NCBI GenBank assembly: GCA_910584715.1
Contig: CAJUAN010000019.1
Location: 1-46,507 of the forward strand
Origin: an uncultured Oscillospiraceae bacterium
GTDB lineage: Bacteria > Bacillota > Clostridia > Oscillospirales > Ruminococcaceae
Length of the DNA stretch: 46,507 nucleotides
Direction: 5' to 3'
Below are positions 39,318 through 46,507 of this stretch, in pieces (the stretch's first letter is position 1; each line of letters starts with the position of its first letter). The notes below the pieces were generated by a model. It was not told the origin of the DNA and searched no databases. It saw only the letters and a program-made list of their open reading frames with translations. The position numbers and the translations under genes were made by a program.

Positions 39318-39623
39318 ATGGCGAAAAAAATTTCGGCGAAAAAACGTCTCGACATGGACAGGATCACCGCTCTGGTTCGGGACATCAAGGAGCGGGAACA
39401 GGTGAAGAAGCAACTTGAAGATGAGATCAAGGCGGCGCAGGACGAGATCAAACAGGCAATGACCGACAATCACCTTGAGGAGCTTTTCGCGGACGTATTT
39501 ACCGTAAGGTACGTACCCGTATCCTCAAGCCGTTTCGACCAGAAAACATTCAAGGCGGACAATCCCAAGCTCTTCGAGATGTATCTCAAAAACCTCGAAT
39601 CCATGAGATTCACTATTACATAA
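39318..39623 (+). CDS. coiled-coil phage protein, unknown function
   Basis: A 101-residue protein. It is basic at the start, then a coiled coil (DIKEREQVKKQLEDEIKAAQDEIKQ), then VRYVPVSSSRFDQKTFKADNP. The layout (coiled coil plus an F-x-V-x-Y...R-F-D strand) is shared by many phage early proteins and is reminiscent of the protein at 28.3 kb, but no role is known. GGGAGG precedes the ATG. Confidence 0.7.
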   Translation: MAKKISAKKRLDMDRITALVRDIKEREQVKKQLEDEIKAAQDEIKQAMTDNHLEELFADVFTVRYVPVSSSRFDQKTFKADNPKLFEMYLKNLESMRFTIT

Positions 39624-39666
39624 GCTCGGGCGGGATATCCCGCCCTTGCCTGCAGGAGGCGATACT

Positions 39667-39942
39667 ATGATAAACGTGCTTGAAATACGCCGTCTGCTTT
39701 TAGCGGCAACCCGAAGCGAGCTGTTGATCGTGACGGAAACTTCCGAGGAATCAAGAATCATTCGCCGTGAGATCAGGGAATACACGGAATGGTATATGCC
39801 GTTCCATGTCCCCGTATGGGAACAGTACAGCCGCATAACGGTCGGCGGATATTATGATATTTACGCGGAGACGCTCAGCGGCTGGAACAAGGAAGTTAGG
39901 TACAAGCCGTTTTCGGGAGCAGTCTTTATTACCGACAAATGA
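39667..39942 (+). CDS. small prophage protein, unknown function
   Basis: A 91-residue alpha/beta protein (NVLEIRRLLLAATRSELLIVTE, SRITVGGYYDIYAE). CAGGAGG supports the ATG at 39667 rather than an upstream in-frame one at 39646. No family is recognised. Confidence 0.65.
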   Translation: MINVLEIRRLLLAATRSELLIVTETSEESRIIRREIREYTEWYMPFHVPVWEQYSRITVGGYYDIYAETLSGWNKEVRYKPFSGAVFITDK

Positions 39943-40012
39943 TTATCGTGTGTTGAAAATATAGCGGAGGGCGTTCCGGTAAAGCTTCTGCCTGTGGAAA
40001 GGAGCGGGAAAA

Positions 40013-40201
40013 ATGAATAGCTGTCCCAAATCCGATCGGTGCAGATTTGGCGGAAACTGTCCGCGGGAGTATTTTCCGTCCGTCGGTTATCTGTGCTTTG
40101 ACAGTGTTGCGAGAAAGCAATTTTTGAACGCGGTGGAAGACGGGTACCGTCCCCGCGGACGGAGAAAAATTTGCAGAAAAATCAGCAAAGAAGGGCTTTG
40201 A
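40013..40201 (+). CDS. small cysteine-rich prophage protein
   Basis: A 62-residue basic protein with four cysteines in the first half (SCPKSDRCRFGGNCP, YLCFD), compatible with a small zinc-binding unit. AAAGGAG precedes the ATG. The stop lies 1 bp before the GemA start. Confidence 0.6.
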   Translation: MNSCPKSDRCRFGGNCPREYFPSVGYLCFDSVARKQFLNAVEDGYRPRGRRKICRKISKEGL

Positions 40202-40202
40202 A

Positions 40203-40688
40203 ATGACAGCTTCCCAGCGCAAAGCAATGTTTGGTATGTGCAAACAGCTCGGCATGAACGAGGACGACCGCCATGCTCTGGTTTTGGGCGTAACTGGCAA
40301 AGAATCCACCAGGGAACTGACCGACAGGGAGACCGATGACGTGCTCCGGGAGCTCCGAAAACGGCTCGGAGACGAGACTGTTCCTCCGGAAAAACGGAAT
40401 CCGAAAGCATACAGACCCGAAGTCCCCGGAATGATAACTAACCGTCAAAAAGATAAAGCTTTTGCATTGCTGTATGACCTGAAAAAGTATGACGAAACGC
40501 CATCGGAGATTTCCGACGGTGCGAGAATGGCGGGAATAATCCGGAAGGAGCTTAAAATAACGGCTTATGAGGGCGACTATTTATGGGAATGGGTAAACGC
40601 CGAAGCCGCCGGGAAGCTTATCGAAGCTCTCAAGGGTTACGTCCGTACCGCGGAACGGAAAGCGAAAGGAAGGAGCTCCAATGCCTAA
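40203..40688 (+). CDS. gemA: GemA-like regulator (Mu gp16, DUF1018)
   Basis: A 161-residue protein. TASQRKAMFGMCKQLGMNEDDRHALV and STRELTDRETDDVLRELRKRL follow the DUF1018 pattern, and MITNRQKDKAFALLYDL repeats the motif in the second half. In Mu, GemA alters host gene expression and DNA supercoiling and is the last early gene before Mor. That order is kept here. The ATG follows the preceding stop by 1 bp. Confidence 0.82.
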   Translation: MTASQRKAMFGMCKQLGMNEDDRHALVLGVTGKESTRELTDRETDDVLRELRKRLGDETVPPEKRNPKAYRPEVPGMITNRQKDKAFALLYDLKKYDETPSEISDGARMAGIIRKELKITAYEGDYLWEWVNAEAAGKLIEALKGYVRTAERKAKGRSSNA

Positions 40689-40944
40689 CCAATACTGCCG
40701 CTACTGCGCGAACGCGGAGGATTACAACGGCGACGGAACGGACTTTGTGTGCTTTGCGGACGCTCCATGCGGGGACGGCGGAAACGGGATATTTTACTCC
40801 GCCGCAAAAGCGAAATCGGCAAACCGCTGCAAGCATTACGCTTTCTGCGGGATAGATATTTTTACCGCGCGGGAGTATCAGCCCCGCACGCCGCGGGAGA
40901 AGCTTCCCGGCGGCGACGATTTTATCCAAACGAGCTTGCTGTAG
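40681..40944 (+). CDS. small zinc-ribbon-like prophage protein
   Basis: An 87-residue protein with cysteines at CRYCANAED, VCFADAPCGDGG, RCKHYAFCG; six could bind zinc. It overlaps gemA by 8 bp and ends 11 bp before mor. It may work with the Mor regulator, but this is positional. Confidence 0.65.
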   Translation: MPNQYCRYCANAEDYNGDGTDFVCFADAPCGDGGNGIFYSAAKAKSANRCKHYAFCGIDIFTAREYQPRTPREKLPGGDDFIQTSLL

Positions 40945-40955
40945 GAGGTGCTGTT

Positions 40956-41291
40956 ATGAGTCTGCTTGATAAATTAACTCTCGACGATCTGGACGCGGAT
41001 CAGCGTCAGCTTGCGGAGTGCATCGGGCTGGAGGCGTATAAAAAGCTTTTGAAAAATTATGCAGGCTCAGATATAAGAGTACGTATGCCTAAAAGACTTC
41101 TCATACCTGTGAGAGACATAGAAATTCGAGAAAATTTCAACGGCTACAACTATCGCGAGTTGGGACTAAAATACGATTTGTCGGTATCTTCCATACGCAG
41201 AATTGTTTCCCCTGTAATTCCCCAAATAAAAGCAGCCCCGTTTCCGGGACAGGAATCCTTTTTTGACGATGATGACGATACAAAAATTTAA
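40956..41291 (+). CDS. mor: Mor-type transcription activator (middle/late gene activator)
   Basis: A 111-residue protein of the Mor/C family. The N-terminal dimerisation helices (LAECIGLEAYKKLLKNYAG) lead to a strand (DIRVRMPKR) and the C-terminal helix-turn-helix NYRELGLKYDLSVSSIRRIV. In Mu, Mor activates the middle promoter. AGGAGGTG precedes the ATG at 40956. The next 100 bp hold a TATAAT without a good -35, as expected for a Mor-dependent promoter. Confidence 0.87.
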   Translation: MSLLDKLTLDDLDADQRQLAECIGLEAYKKLLKNYAGSDIRVRMPKRLLIPVRDIEIRENFNGYNYRELGLKYDLSVSSIRRIVSPVIPQIKAAPFPGQESFFDDDDDTKI

Positions 41292-41332
41292 TTATTATAA
41301 AAACCTTCCAAATGGTAATGGACGGTAGAACT

Positions 41333-41378
41333 TATAATGGTGTATGATTAAATTACAAAATCATACGCCATTAATTTT
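41333..41378 (+). promoter_or_regulatory. possible Mor-dependent promoter overlapping a terminator-like hairpin
   Basis: TATAAT (41333-41338) has no recognisable -35 at 17 bp. AATGGTGTATGATT (41336-41349) pairs with AATCATACGCCATT (41359-41372), followed by AATTTTTT. The hairpin could end the early transcript, while the -10 could start the middle/late transcript. The two readings exclude each other in part, since they overlap. Confidence 0.5.
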
Positions 41379-41395
41379 TTGGGGGAGGTGAAATC

Positions 41396-41740
41396 ATGGG
41401 AGAGCAGTTATTGTTTTGGGTCATCTGCACGGTAGTCAGCGGCGCGATCGGAATAATAGGATATTTTTTAAAGCGGACGATCGACCGTCAGGACAAAGTG
41501 GAAAACGACGTAAACAGGCTCAAGGAAAACGCTGTGACGGAAGCGGATTTTAAAGAGCTTAAGGATATGGTGTCGGAGCTGCGCGACAAATTTGTATCAA
41601 AGGAAGAAATGCGGGAGCTTAAAGATACTATAAAAGATATCAAGGCGAGCATTGACGATATAAAGGAGAATACTGTTCGGGATAAGGATTTTATCCGCAG
41701 TATCACACGTCTTGAAAGTATGCTCGATACAAGGCACTGA
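41396..41740 (+). CDS. membrane-anchored coiled-coil protein (DUF2730/Mu gp25-like)
   Basis: A 114-residue protein. One membrane segment at about residues 5-24 (FWVICTVVSGAIGIIGYFL) is followed by a long coiled coil (RQDKVENDVNRLKENA to IDDIKENTVRDK). This is the layout of DUF2730 (Mu gp25). GGGGGAGGTG precedes the ATG. It leads the gene group that ends in the terminase. A holin or spanin role is possible but not supported beyond topology. Confidence 0.7.
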   Translation: MGEQLLFWVICTVVSGAIGIIGYFLKRTIDRQDKVENDVNRLKENAVTEADFKELKDMVSELRDKFVSKEEMRELKDTIKDIKASIDDIKENTVRDKDFIRSITRLESMLDTRH

Positions 41741-41753
41741 ACGGAGGATAGCT

Positions 41754-42083
41754 ATGGATAATTCGGAAATCAAAAAAAGAATAAAGCAAAACAGATTCGC
41801 GGCTAATAACGGAATGGTTCTCAGAACCGTAAATATGCTCGGCGAAAAATATACCGATCTGGAGGATCTGAGGTACGGGCTTGAGCCGTCCATGTCGGAA
41901 AGTGAACTTACAGACTGCCTTAATTATTTAGCGCGCAGCGGATACGTTGAACTTCGGGATATCCGGTCGCATGAAGTAAAGCATCTTTCAGACGCGGATT
42001 TTGAACAGCTGGAAGTCGTTGTTACTCCTAAAGGGGTGCAGCTTCTCTACGGCAGGAGCTCCGATCCCTGTATTGGCGTTTAG
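41754..42083 (+). CDS. winged-helix-like prophage protein (Mu gp26-like position)
   Basis: A 109-residue protein. The segment SESELTDCLNYLARSGYVELRDI looks like a recognition helix and wing, followed by a VVVTPKGVQLLYG strand. In Mu the gp25-gp26-gp27 genes come in this order. CGGAGGA supports the ATG at 41754. Confidence 0.65.
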   Translation: MDNSEIKKRIKQNRFAANNGMVLRTVNMLGEKYTDLEDLRYGLEPSMSESELTDCLNYLARSGYVELRDIRSHEVKHLSDADFEQLEVVVTPKGVQLLYGRSSDPCIGV

Positions 42084-42094
42084 GGAGTGATCGC

Positions 42095-42322
42095 ATGGCA
42101 AGCAAGCCTCTTACCGACATTGCATCGCTTGACCCCGCGATCAGAGCGGAAGCCGACCGAATGATTTTATCATACAAATACACATATCGCGAGATCGCAG
42201 ATTATATATCGGAAAAATCGGGACTGACCGTAAAACATATGATAGTATGCAGATACGCCATAAACCTGTGTAGACGTGAGGAGGAACGGCGGAATGGCAA
42301 ATCGAAAGCATTCAAAAATTGA
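42095..42322 (+). CDS. short DUF3486-N-terminal-like protein
   Basis: A 75-residue protein. ADRMILSYKYTYREIADYISEKSGLTV matches the pattern of the N-terminal DNA-binding segment of the next protein (VEEMIVSGQFTYTEIAEYIYSNTG), so the two look like duplicates. The 3' end overlaps the next gene by 29 bp. Confidence 0.65.
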   Translation: MASKPLTDIASLDPAIRAEADRMILSYKYTYREIADYISEKSGLTVKHMIVCRYAINLCRREEERRNGKSKAFKN

Positions 42323-42845
42323 CAAATTAAAACCCGAATTTAAGGCAGACGTTGAAGAAATGATTGTCTCGGGGCAATTTACATATACCGAAATTGCCGA
42401 ATATATTTACAGCAATACGGGGCAGACAATTTCTCTCGGAGCAATAAGCAAGCACGCAAGAAGGCTGGCTTTAACGCTTAATACCCTGCGTATGGCGCAG
42501 GAAAATTTCAAGGTCGTTATGCAGGAGCTGAATAAATATCCCGATCTGAACAGCACTGACGGTATCATTCAGCTTATGGCGTATAAATTGTTTACTTCTG
42601 TGGAACAGGTTACGGAGGACGATCTGAAAAAATCCGATCCGCTCAAGCTTATGAAACAGGCTGCGGAGCTTGTACGGGTCGCAGCGTATAAGAAAAATCT
42701 TGATCTTAAAAACAAGGAAATTTCCGAAGCGGGATTTGACGAGATCAAAAGCAAGTTTTTCAGCGGACTTGCAAATGACAAGCCGGAACTGTACAAAGAA
42801 ATCTCCGATTACATCGACGAAAAGAAAGCAGGCAACAGCCCATGA
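42294..42845 (+). CDS. DUF3486 family protein (Mu gp27-like), probable small terminase
   Basis: A 183-residue protein. The N-terminal helix-turn-helix (SGQFTYTEIAEYIYSNTGQTISLGAISKHARRL) precedes a helical body. DUF3486 (Mu gp27) lies just before the large terminase in Mu-like phages and is thought to act as the DNA-recognition subunit of packaging. GAGGAGG precedes the ATG at 42294. Here a NusG-like gene and another gene separate it from the large terminase. Confidence 0.8.
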   Translation: MANRKHSKIDKLKPEFKADVEEMIVSGQFTYTEIAEYIYSNTGQTISLGAISKHARRLALTLNTLRMAQENFKVVMQELNKYPDLNSTDGIIQLMAYKLFTSVEQVTEDDLKKSDPLKLMKQAAELVRVAAYKKNLDLKNKEISEAGFDEIKSKFFSGLANDKPELYKEISDYIDEKKAGNSP

Positions 42846-43318
42846 TCTACGTATTGCAGGTACAAACTGGCAAGGAGCTTGCCGTCCGCGGACAGCTTCT
42901 CCGCGAGGGAATAGCGGCGGAAGTACCCCGGGAACGGATCATTATCCGCAAGGGCGGCTTGTGGAGCAAGATGATAAAAAATCTTTTCCCCGGCTATGTT
43001 TTTGTGGATATTGATTTTACTCCCGAAATGTTCCACAGGATAAATCCCGTTTTCGGCGTGATACGTTTTCTTGGCAATCCAACTCCGCTCCCCGAACATG
43101 AGGCGGAAATGATACGGTGGCTTTCCAACGGCGGCGAGGTGATAGAGCCGTCCGGGGTAAGCAGTGACGGAGACGGCGCTGTTTACAAAGGATTTTTGGC
43201 GGGACACGAGGACAAAGTCCAATTCCTTAACCTGCGGCAGAAAAAGGCGCGGGTAGAGGTACGGTTCGGCGGGAAAGTCCACCGTGCGAATCTCAGCGTG
43301 GAGAAAATATCGGAATGA
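42842..43318 (+). CDS. phage-encoded NusG paralogue (LoaP-like)
   Basis: A 158-residue protein. The N terminus MIYVLQVQTGKELAVRGQL and the MIKNLFPGYVFVDIDF motif are those of the NusG N-terminal domain, which binds the RNA polymerase clamp. The short C-terminal part (GHEDKVQFLNLRQKKARVEVRFGGKVHRANLSVE) resembles a KOW domain. LoaP-type paralogues in Firmicutes act as operon-specific antiterminators. The start overlaps the DUF3486 gene by 4 bp. A 251-bp gap follows before the terminase genes, where an RNA target might lie. Confidence 0.83.
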   Translation: MIYVLQVQTGKELAVRGQLLREGIAAEVPRERIIIRKGGLWSKMIKNLFPGYVFVDIDFTPEMFHRINPVFGVIRFLGNPTPLPEHEAEMIRWLSNGGEVIEPSGVSSDGDGAVYKGFLAGHEDKVQFLNLRQKKARVEVRFGGKVHRANLSVEKISE

Positions 43319-43569
43319 TCGGGCAGGGTTGATACGTTCCCCTGTTCAGATTTTCGGTTACATAATGATGTTTCACGGACAGAAATTTCTCCGAGCCGAA
43401 TGGCGAAGCGCGCTCAAAATTCCGGGTGCGGCAGGAGATGCCGTTAAACAGCCGTTAAAAGGCGTTATAGCGGCGTTTTAATATTTTTTTCGTGAAACTA
43501 TACCCCCAAGCGCGGAAACGTCTTAAAATGCATTCTCGCGCGATTCTTACGAAAGGAGCGGTCAGCCCT
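43319..43569. other. 251-bp gap between the NusG-like gene and the terminase genes
   Basis: No gene is seen. The middle contains repeated GCCGTTAAA units (near 43439 and 43451) and partly inverted GGCGTT/GCGGCG segments ending in TTTTAATATTTTTTT (about 43476-43490), which may be a terminator. This is a candidate site for a late promoter or the antiterminator's RNA target. Confidence 0.45.
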
Positions 43570-44040
43570 ATGAACCCCGTGGAAAAAAATAGTATAAACG
43601 CTTTGGCGGAAGCGATAAAGTCCGCAGAAAATCCCTCAAACGACAACGAGATTGGCGGCTTTACGGCTGCCGATCTTATCAATGCCCTCTTGTCCGAGCC
43701 GGACAAAAAAGTCCGCTCAAAAATGATAAAGGAATTTTCAGAACGCCATGAGGACGTTGCAAAATTCCTCGCCGACCATGCCGACCTCATAAACGCGGAG
43801 GCAGAGGCTGCTCTCATAGGCGCGGCGGTGGGCGGTACCCATACCGAAAAAGAGGTGTCCTACAAAGGCGGGAAAAAGTCCGTTAAAACCAAGCGTGTAA
43901 AGGCTTTGCCCAATGTCACGGCATTGCGGTTCCTGCTTAAAAACAGGCTGCCCGGAAAGTACAGCGACAAGCCTGTGGGCGACGTCGAGATAGAGGACGT
44001 TTCCGGAATTGAGGAGGAGCTTTATGGCGATAACAGCTAA
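43570..44040 (+). CDS. terminase-associated protein (possible small terminase)
   Basis: A 156-residue protein. The N-terminal half is helical (LAEAIKSAENPSNDNEIGGFTAADLINALL). The C-terminal half has KRVKALPNVTALRFLLKNRLPGKYSDKP, the kind of segment seen in phage small terminases preceding large terminase genes. It overlaps the large terminase start by 17 bp. AGGAG lies 11 bp before the ATG at 43570, slightly far. If it is the small terminase, the DUF3486 gene would have another role. Confidence 0.6.
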   Translation: MNPVEKNSINALAEAIKSAENPSNDNEIGGFTAADLINALLSEPDKKVRSKMIKEFSERHEDVAKFLADHADLINAEAEAALIGAAVGGTHTEKEVSYKGGKKSVKTKRVKALPNVTALRFLLKNRLPGKYSDKPVGDVEIEDVSGIEEELYGDNS

Positions 44041-45370
44041 AAAAACTATCCCCTACAATTTTTCCGAAAAACACAAGAATTACATACGTCGATGCCGCGA
44101 CTGTACCTACAACGTTGCGGAGGGCGCGGTCAGAGCGGGAAAAACCGTTGACAACGCTATCGCATTTTGCAAGGAGCTGAGGGACACCCCCGACAAGCTG
44201 CACCTTGCTACCGCGTCCACCGCGGCGACCGCGAAGCTTATCATCGGCGACTGCAACGGCTTCGGCGTTGAGCATTATTTCCGCGGGCAGTGCAGATGGG
44301 GAAAATTTAAGGGAAACGAGGCACTGATAATCTGCGGAAAATTTACGCATGGCAAAACCAAAATTGTAATGTTCGTGGGCGGAGGAAAGTCCGACAGCTA
44401 CAAGAAATTCCGCGGTACTTCGATAGGTATGTGGATAGCGACGGAGATCGACCTGCACCACGAAGATACGATCGACGAGGCGTTTAAACGTCAGGCGGCG
44501 GCGCGGCGCAGAAAAATTTTCTGGGACCTGAATCCCGGCAGCCCTTTTGCAACAATCTATAAAAAGTACATCGACGAGTTTGCGAGGAAAGCCGCGGAGG
44601 GTACTCTCGGCGCGGGGTATAACTACGAGCATTTCACGATTTACGACAACATCAATATTACCGACGAGCAGCGGGAGGCGTTTGTGTCATTGTACGATCC
44701 CAAATCGGTACAGTACCGGCGGGCAATAAAGGGTGACCGCTGTGTCGCGGAGGGCTTGGTGTTCCAACAGTTTGCGGATAACCCCGACAGATTTACCGTC
44801 TCGAAAAAATACAGCGGCGTGAAATTTATCTCAATCGGCGTTGACTTCGGCGGCAACAAGTCAAAAGTGACCTTTGTCGCCTCGGCTGTCATCGGAAATT
44901 ATCAGACGCTCGGAGTTATCGCCGATTACAAAATGGGCGAAGGCAAGGGTACTATTGATCCCGACCGCATAAACCGCGAATTGATAACGTTTTACAGGTA
45001 CATTCACGCGCTCTATCCAAATACACAGATACTTTACATTGACTGCGACAACGCGTCCCAGGAACTCATAAACGGCATACGGCTCGCGTTTATCCGCGCC
45101 AATATTCAGGTTGTTGTACGGGATTGTTGGAAAGGCCTGATAAACGACAGAATATACGCTCTCAACGGTCTTATGACCCAGGGACGTTTTTTTGTACACG
45201 AGGACTGTCTGAACGTTATCGACAGTTTATCGTCTCAGGCATGGGACGCTAAAGAGAAAACAAAGGACGTGCGGCTTGACGACGGCACGTTTGACATCGA
45301 CACGTCCGACGCGCTGGAATACAGCTTCAGCCGTTTCATAAATATGTTCAATATTTTTGATAAAAGTTAG
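44024..45370 (+). CDS. phage terminase large subunit
   Basis: A 448-residue terminase of the PBSX/Terminase_6 type. The ATPase has a Walker A variant AEGAVRAGKT (32-41) and WIATEIDLHHEDT as the Walker B/acidic region. The RNase H-like nuclease starts at ISIGVDFGG (Asp274), with ILYIDCDN as its second acidic site. It cuts and translocates DNA into procapsids. GAGGAGG supports the ATG at 44024. The length is normal for the family and the gene is intact. Confidence 0.92.
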   Translation: MAITAKKTIPYNFSEKHKNYIRRCRDCTYNVAEGAVRAGKTVDNAIAFCKELRDTPDKLHLATASTAATAKLIIGDCNGFGVEHYFRGQCRWGKFKGNEALIICGKFTHGKTKIVMFVGGGKSDSYKKFRGTSIGMWIATEIDLHHEDTIDEAFKRQAAARRRKIFWDLNPGSPFATIYKKYIDEFARKAAEGTLGAGYNYEHFTIYDNINITDEQREAFVSLYDPKSVQYRRAIKGDRCVAEGLVFQQFADNPDRFTVSKKYSGVKFISIGVDFGGNKSKVTFVASAVIGNYQTLGVIADYKMGEGKGTIDPDRINRELITFYRYIHALYPNTQILYIDCDNASQELINGIRLAFIRANIQVVVRDCWKGLINDRIYALNGLMTQGRFFVHEDCLNVIDSLSSQAWDAKEKTKDVRLDDGTFDIDTSDALEYSFSRFINMFNIFDKS

Positions 45371-45381
45371 GGGGTGATGAC

Positions 45382-46507
45382 TTGAATAAACAGTTAATTG
45401 CATGGATAAACGACAAGCTCGGATACAGCATATCCGATAAATACTACGGCAAAATCGACGAATGGCTTTGCTGGTGGCGGGGGTACTTCAAACCGTTTCA
45501 TCACGTGGCTTTCAGCAACGGAAAGCGCAGGATCGAGCGCGATCTCTACACTCTTAAAATGGGTAAAAAGGTGTGCGAGGACTGGGCTTCTATCCTGCTC
45601 AACAGCAAAACTCACATAAAAATTTCCGACGAGCGCACCAATATTTTTGTACAGGGGCGGCGCGAGACCGAGGGTGTACTCGGCGCAAATTCCTTTTGGA
45701 CGAAATGCAACCGTCTGATAGAAAAGTCCTTCGCTGCGGGGACGGGAGCGGTCACGATCCACGCGTCGGGAGTAAGGCTTTCCGGCAGCGGGGACGATCT
45801 GAACGTGGAGATTTCCCCGGACGCGGCTCTTAATTTTAACTATCTTTCCGCGGACTACATCATTCCGCTGACTGTGGATAACGGAAAAATTATCGAAGCC
45901 GCGTTCGCCTCCGAGTCCACGGAAAAGGGTAAAAAATATCTGCTTCTGGAAATACATACTCTCGACGGCAACGGCTGCTACATCATTGAAAACCGCCGTT
46001 TTCTTGCGGAGAACGGTCAGCTCACCGAGGAAAATCTGCCGTCCAATATGATACGCAGATTCTGCACCGGTTCGCCAGTGCCTTGGTTCGCGATTTTCAT
46101 GCCTAACATCGAAAATGACGTTCCGGACAACAACGGTCTGGGGGTGTCGATCATTCACGGAGTGGTCGACGCGCTTAAAGCCGTTGACCTTTGTTTTAAC
46201 AATTTCTGCTCCGATTTTTATCTCGGGCAGAAAAAGGTTTTTATGGAAAAATCGCTTGTTGAGATAACCGAGGACGGAGCGGAGATCGCTCCAGACGACG
46301 TTCACCAACAGCTTTTTACTTTTATCAATTTCCCCACAGAAAGTCAGGGCGACGGCAAAAAATTTATTCAGGAATTCAACCCCGCCCTCCGGGTGGACGA
46401 CAACACAAAGGGCGTGCAGTCCGCGCTGGATTATCTTTCGTTCAAGTGCGGGCTGGGAAACAAGCACTACCAGTTCAACGGCGGGACGGTGGTCACCGCG
46501 ACACAGT
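45382..46507 (+). CDS. phage portal protein, cut by the window end
   Basis: The first 375 residues are present and the frame is open to the window edge. After an N-terminal LIAWINDKLGYSISDKYYGKI, the segment WLCWWRGYFKPFHHV and KVCEDWASILLNSKTHI follow the pattern of Gp6/DUF935-type portals of Clostridia phages. Portal rings form the DNA gate of the capsid and bind the terminase. The TTG at 45382 has AGGGGGTGATG upstream; the nearby ATG and GTG codons run into a stop. Confidence 0.83.
   Translation, partial: MNKQLIAWINDKLGYSISDKYYGKIDEWLCWWRGYFKPFHHVAFSNGKRRIERDLYTLKMGKKVCEDWASILLNSKTHIKISDERTNIFVQGRRETEGVLGANSFWTKCNRLIEKSFAAGTGAVTIHASGVRLSGSGDDLNVEISPDAALNFNYLSADYIIPLTVDNGKIIEAAFASESTEKGKKYLLLEIHTLDGNGCYIIENRRFLAENGQLTEENLPSNMIRRFCTGSPVPWFAIFMPNIENDVPDNNGLGVSIIHGVVDALKAVDLCFNNFCSDFYLGQKKVFMEKSLVEITEDGAEIAPDDVHQQLFTFINFPTESQGDGKKFIQEFNPALRVDDNTKGVQSALDYLSFKCGLGNKHYQFNGGTVVTATQ

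Larger units (their letters stand above)
32940..46507 (+). mobile_element. left part of a Mu-like transposable prophage
   Basis: From about 32940 rightward the gene order is that of Mu: repressor, early promoter, MuA-like DDE transposase, MuB-like ATPase, small early genes, GemA (gp16), Mor, gp25-27-like genes, then terminase and portal. The left end is put at T32940-G32941, where the interrupted helicase frame ends and an A-rich block with three ~10-bp units (TATAAAAACC, TAAAAAAGTC, TAAAAAGTGG) begins. Mu-like ends start with TG and carry transposase sites. The right end is outside the window. Confidence 0.85.

Noticed and set aside
45394..46467. 357-codon open frame on the minus strand opposite the portal gene
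   Set aside because: The plus-strand frame from 45382 encodes a recognisable portal protein with a ribosome site; the minus frame is its shadow.
1..46507. CRISPR array
   Set aside because: No regularly spaced repeats with unique spacers were seen; the only tandem repeats are the three units at 71-137.

Overview
The window looks like part of a Clostridia (Firmicutes) chromosome, most likely an Oscillospiraceae/Ruminococcus-type gut bacterium. The reasons are strong AGGAGG ribosome binding sites, frequent TTG starts, a HemW-type gene with a TTG start, and Firmicutes-style XRE regulators and phages. This placement is inference; no marker gene fixes the species. Three tRNA genes (Asp, Phe, Gly) open the window and a tRNA-Ser lies at 9.2 kb.

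Region by region. (1) 1-3.7 kb is largely core: tRNAs, a small membrane protein, an XRE regulator with a desulfoferrodoxin-like tail, hemW, a 101-bp near-perfect palindrome, and an XRE-VOC-zinc-ribbon fusion. (2) 3.8-8.9 kb is a leftward defence block: McrB/McrC-type restriction genes and a RloC-like zinc-hook ATPase with an anticodon-nuclease-type R-x3-E...H signature. (3) 9.3-10.6 kb holds tRNA-Ser with a consensus promoter, a possible small RNA or attenuator before a DUF3237-like gene, and the tail of a decayed rRNA methyltransferase gene. (4) 10.7-14.7 kb is a strikingly AT-rich leftward operon with mostly 4-bp overlaps. It encodes an Fe-S uracil-DNA-glycosylase-like protein, a dTMP-kinase-like protein, a PfkB kinase (frameshifted here), a SAM methyltransferase and two nucleoside-2-deoxyribosyltransferase-like proteins. 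I do not recognise this combination; it is the best candidate for an undescribed nucleotide-modifying or defence system. (5) 14.8-16.3 kb is an IS110-family element whose 5' non-coding end has a TTTACA-17-TATAAT promoter and about 190 nt of leader, as expected for a bridge RNA.

(6) 16.6-31.6 kb is a decaying, mosaic early region of a tailed phage, read leftward. In transcription order it has a sigma-like protein, SNF2 helicase, family A DNA polymerase, primase and D5 helicase, VRR-NUC nuclease, a remnant of a second SNF2 helicase, a DUF1492-type protein, HNH nuclease, small terminase, and two DNA methyltransferases. The primase-helicase gene and the C5-methyltransferase gene each carry one in-frame TAG. 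No integrase, large terminase or structural gene was seen. A SLOG protein and a ribbon-helix-helix regulator form a divergent pair at its left edge.

(7) From about 32.94 kb to the window end lies the left part of a Mu-like transposable prophage. It has a repressor, a promoter flanked by inverted operators, a MuA-like transposase, a MuB-like ATPase, GemA, Mor, Mu gp25-gp27-like genes, a NusG/LoaP paralogue, terminase and a truncated portal gene. It appears to have inserted into a superfamily 2 helicase gene, whose C-terminal part (itself carrying an in-frame TAA) remains at 31.7-32.9 kb. Overall the window is a stack of defence genes and mobile elements next to tRNA genes.
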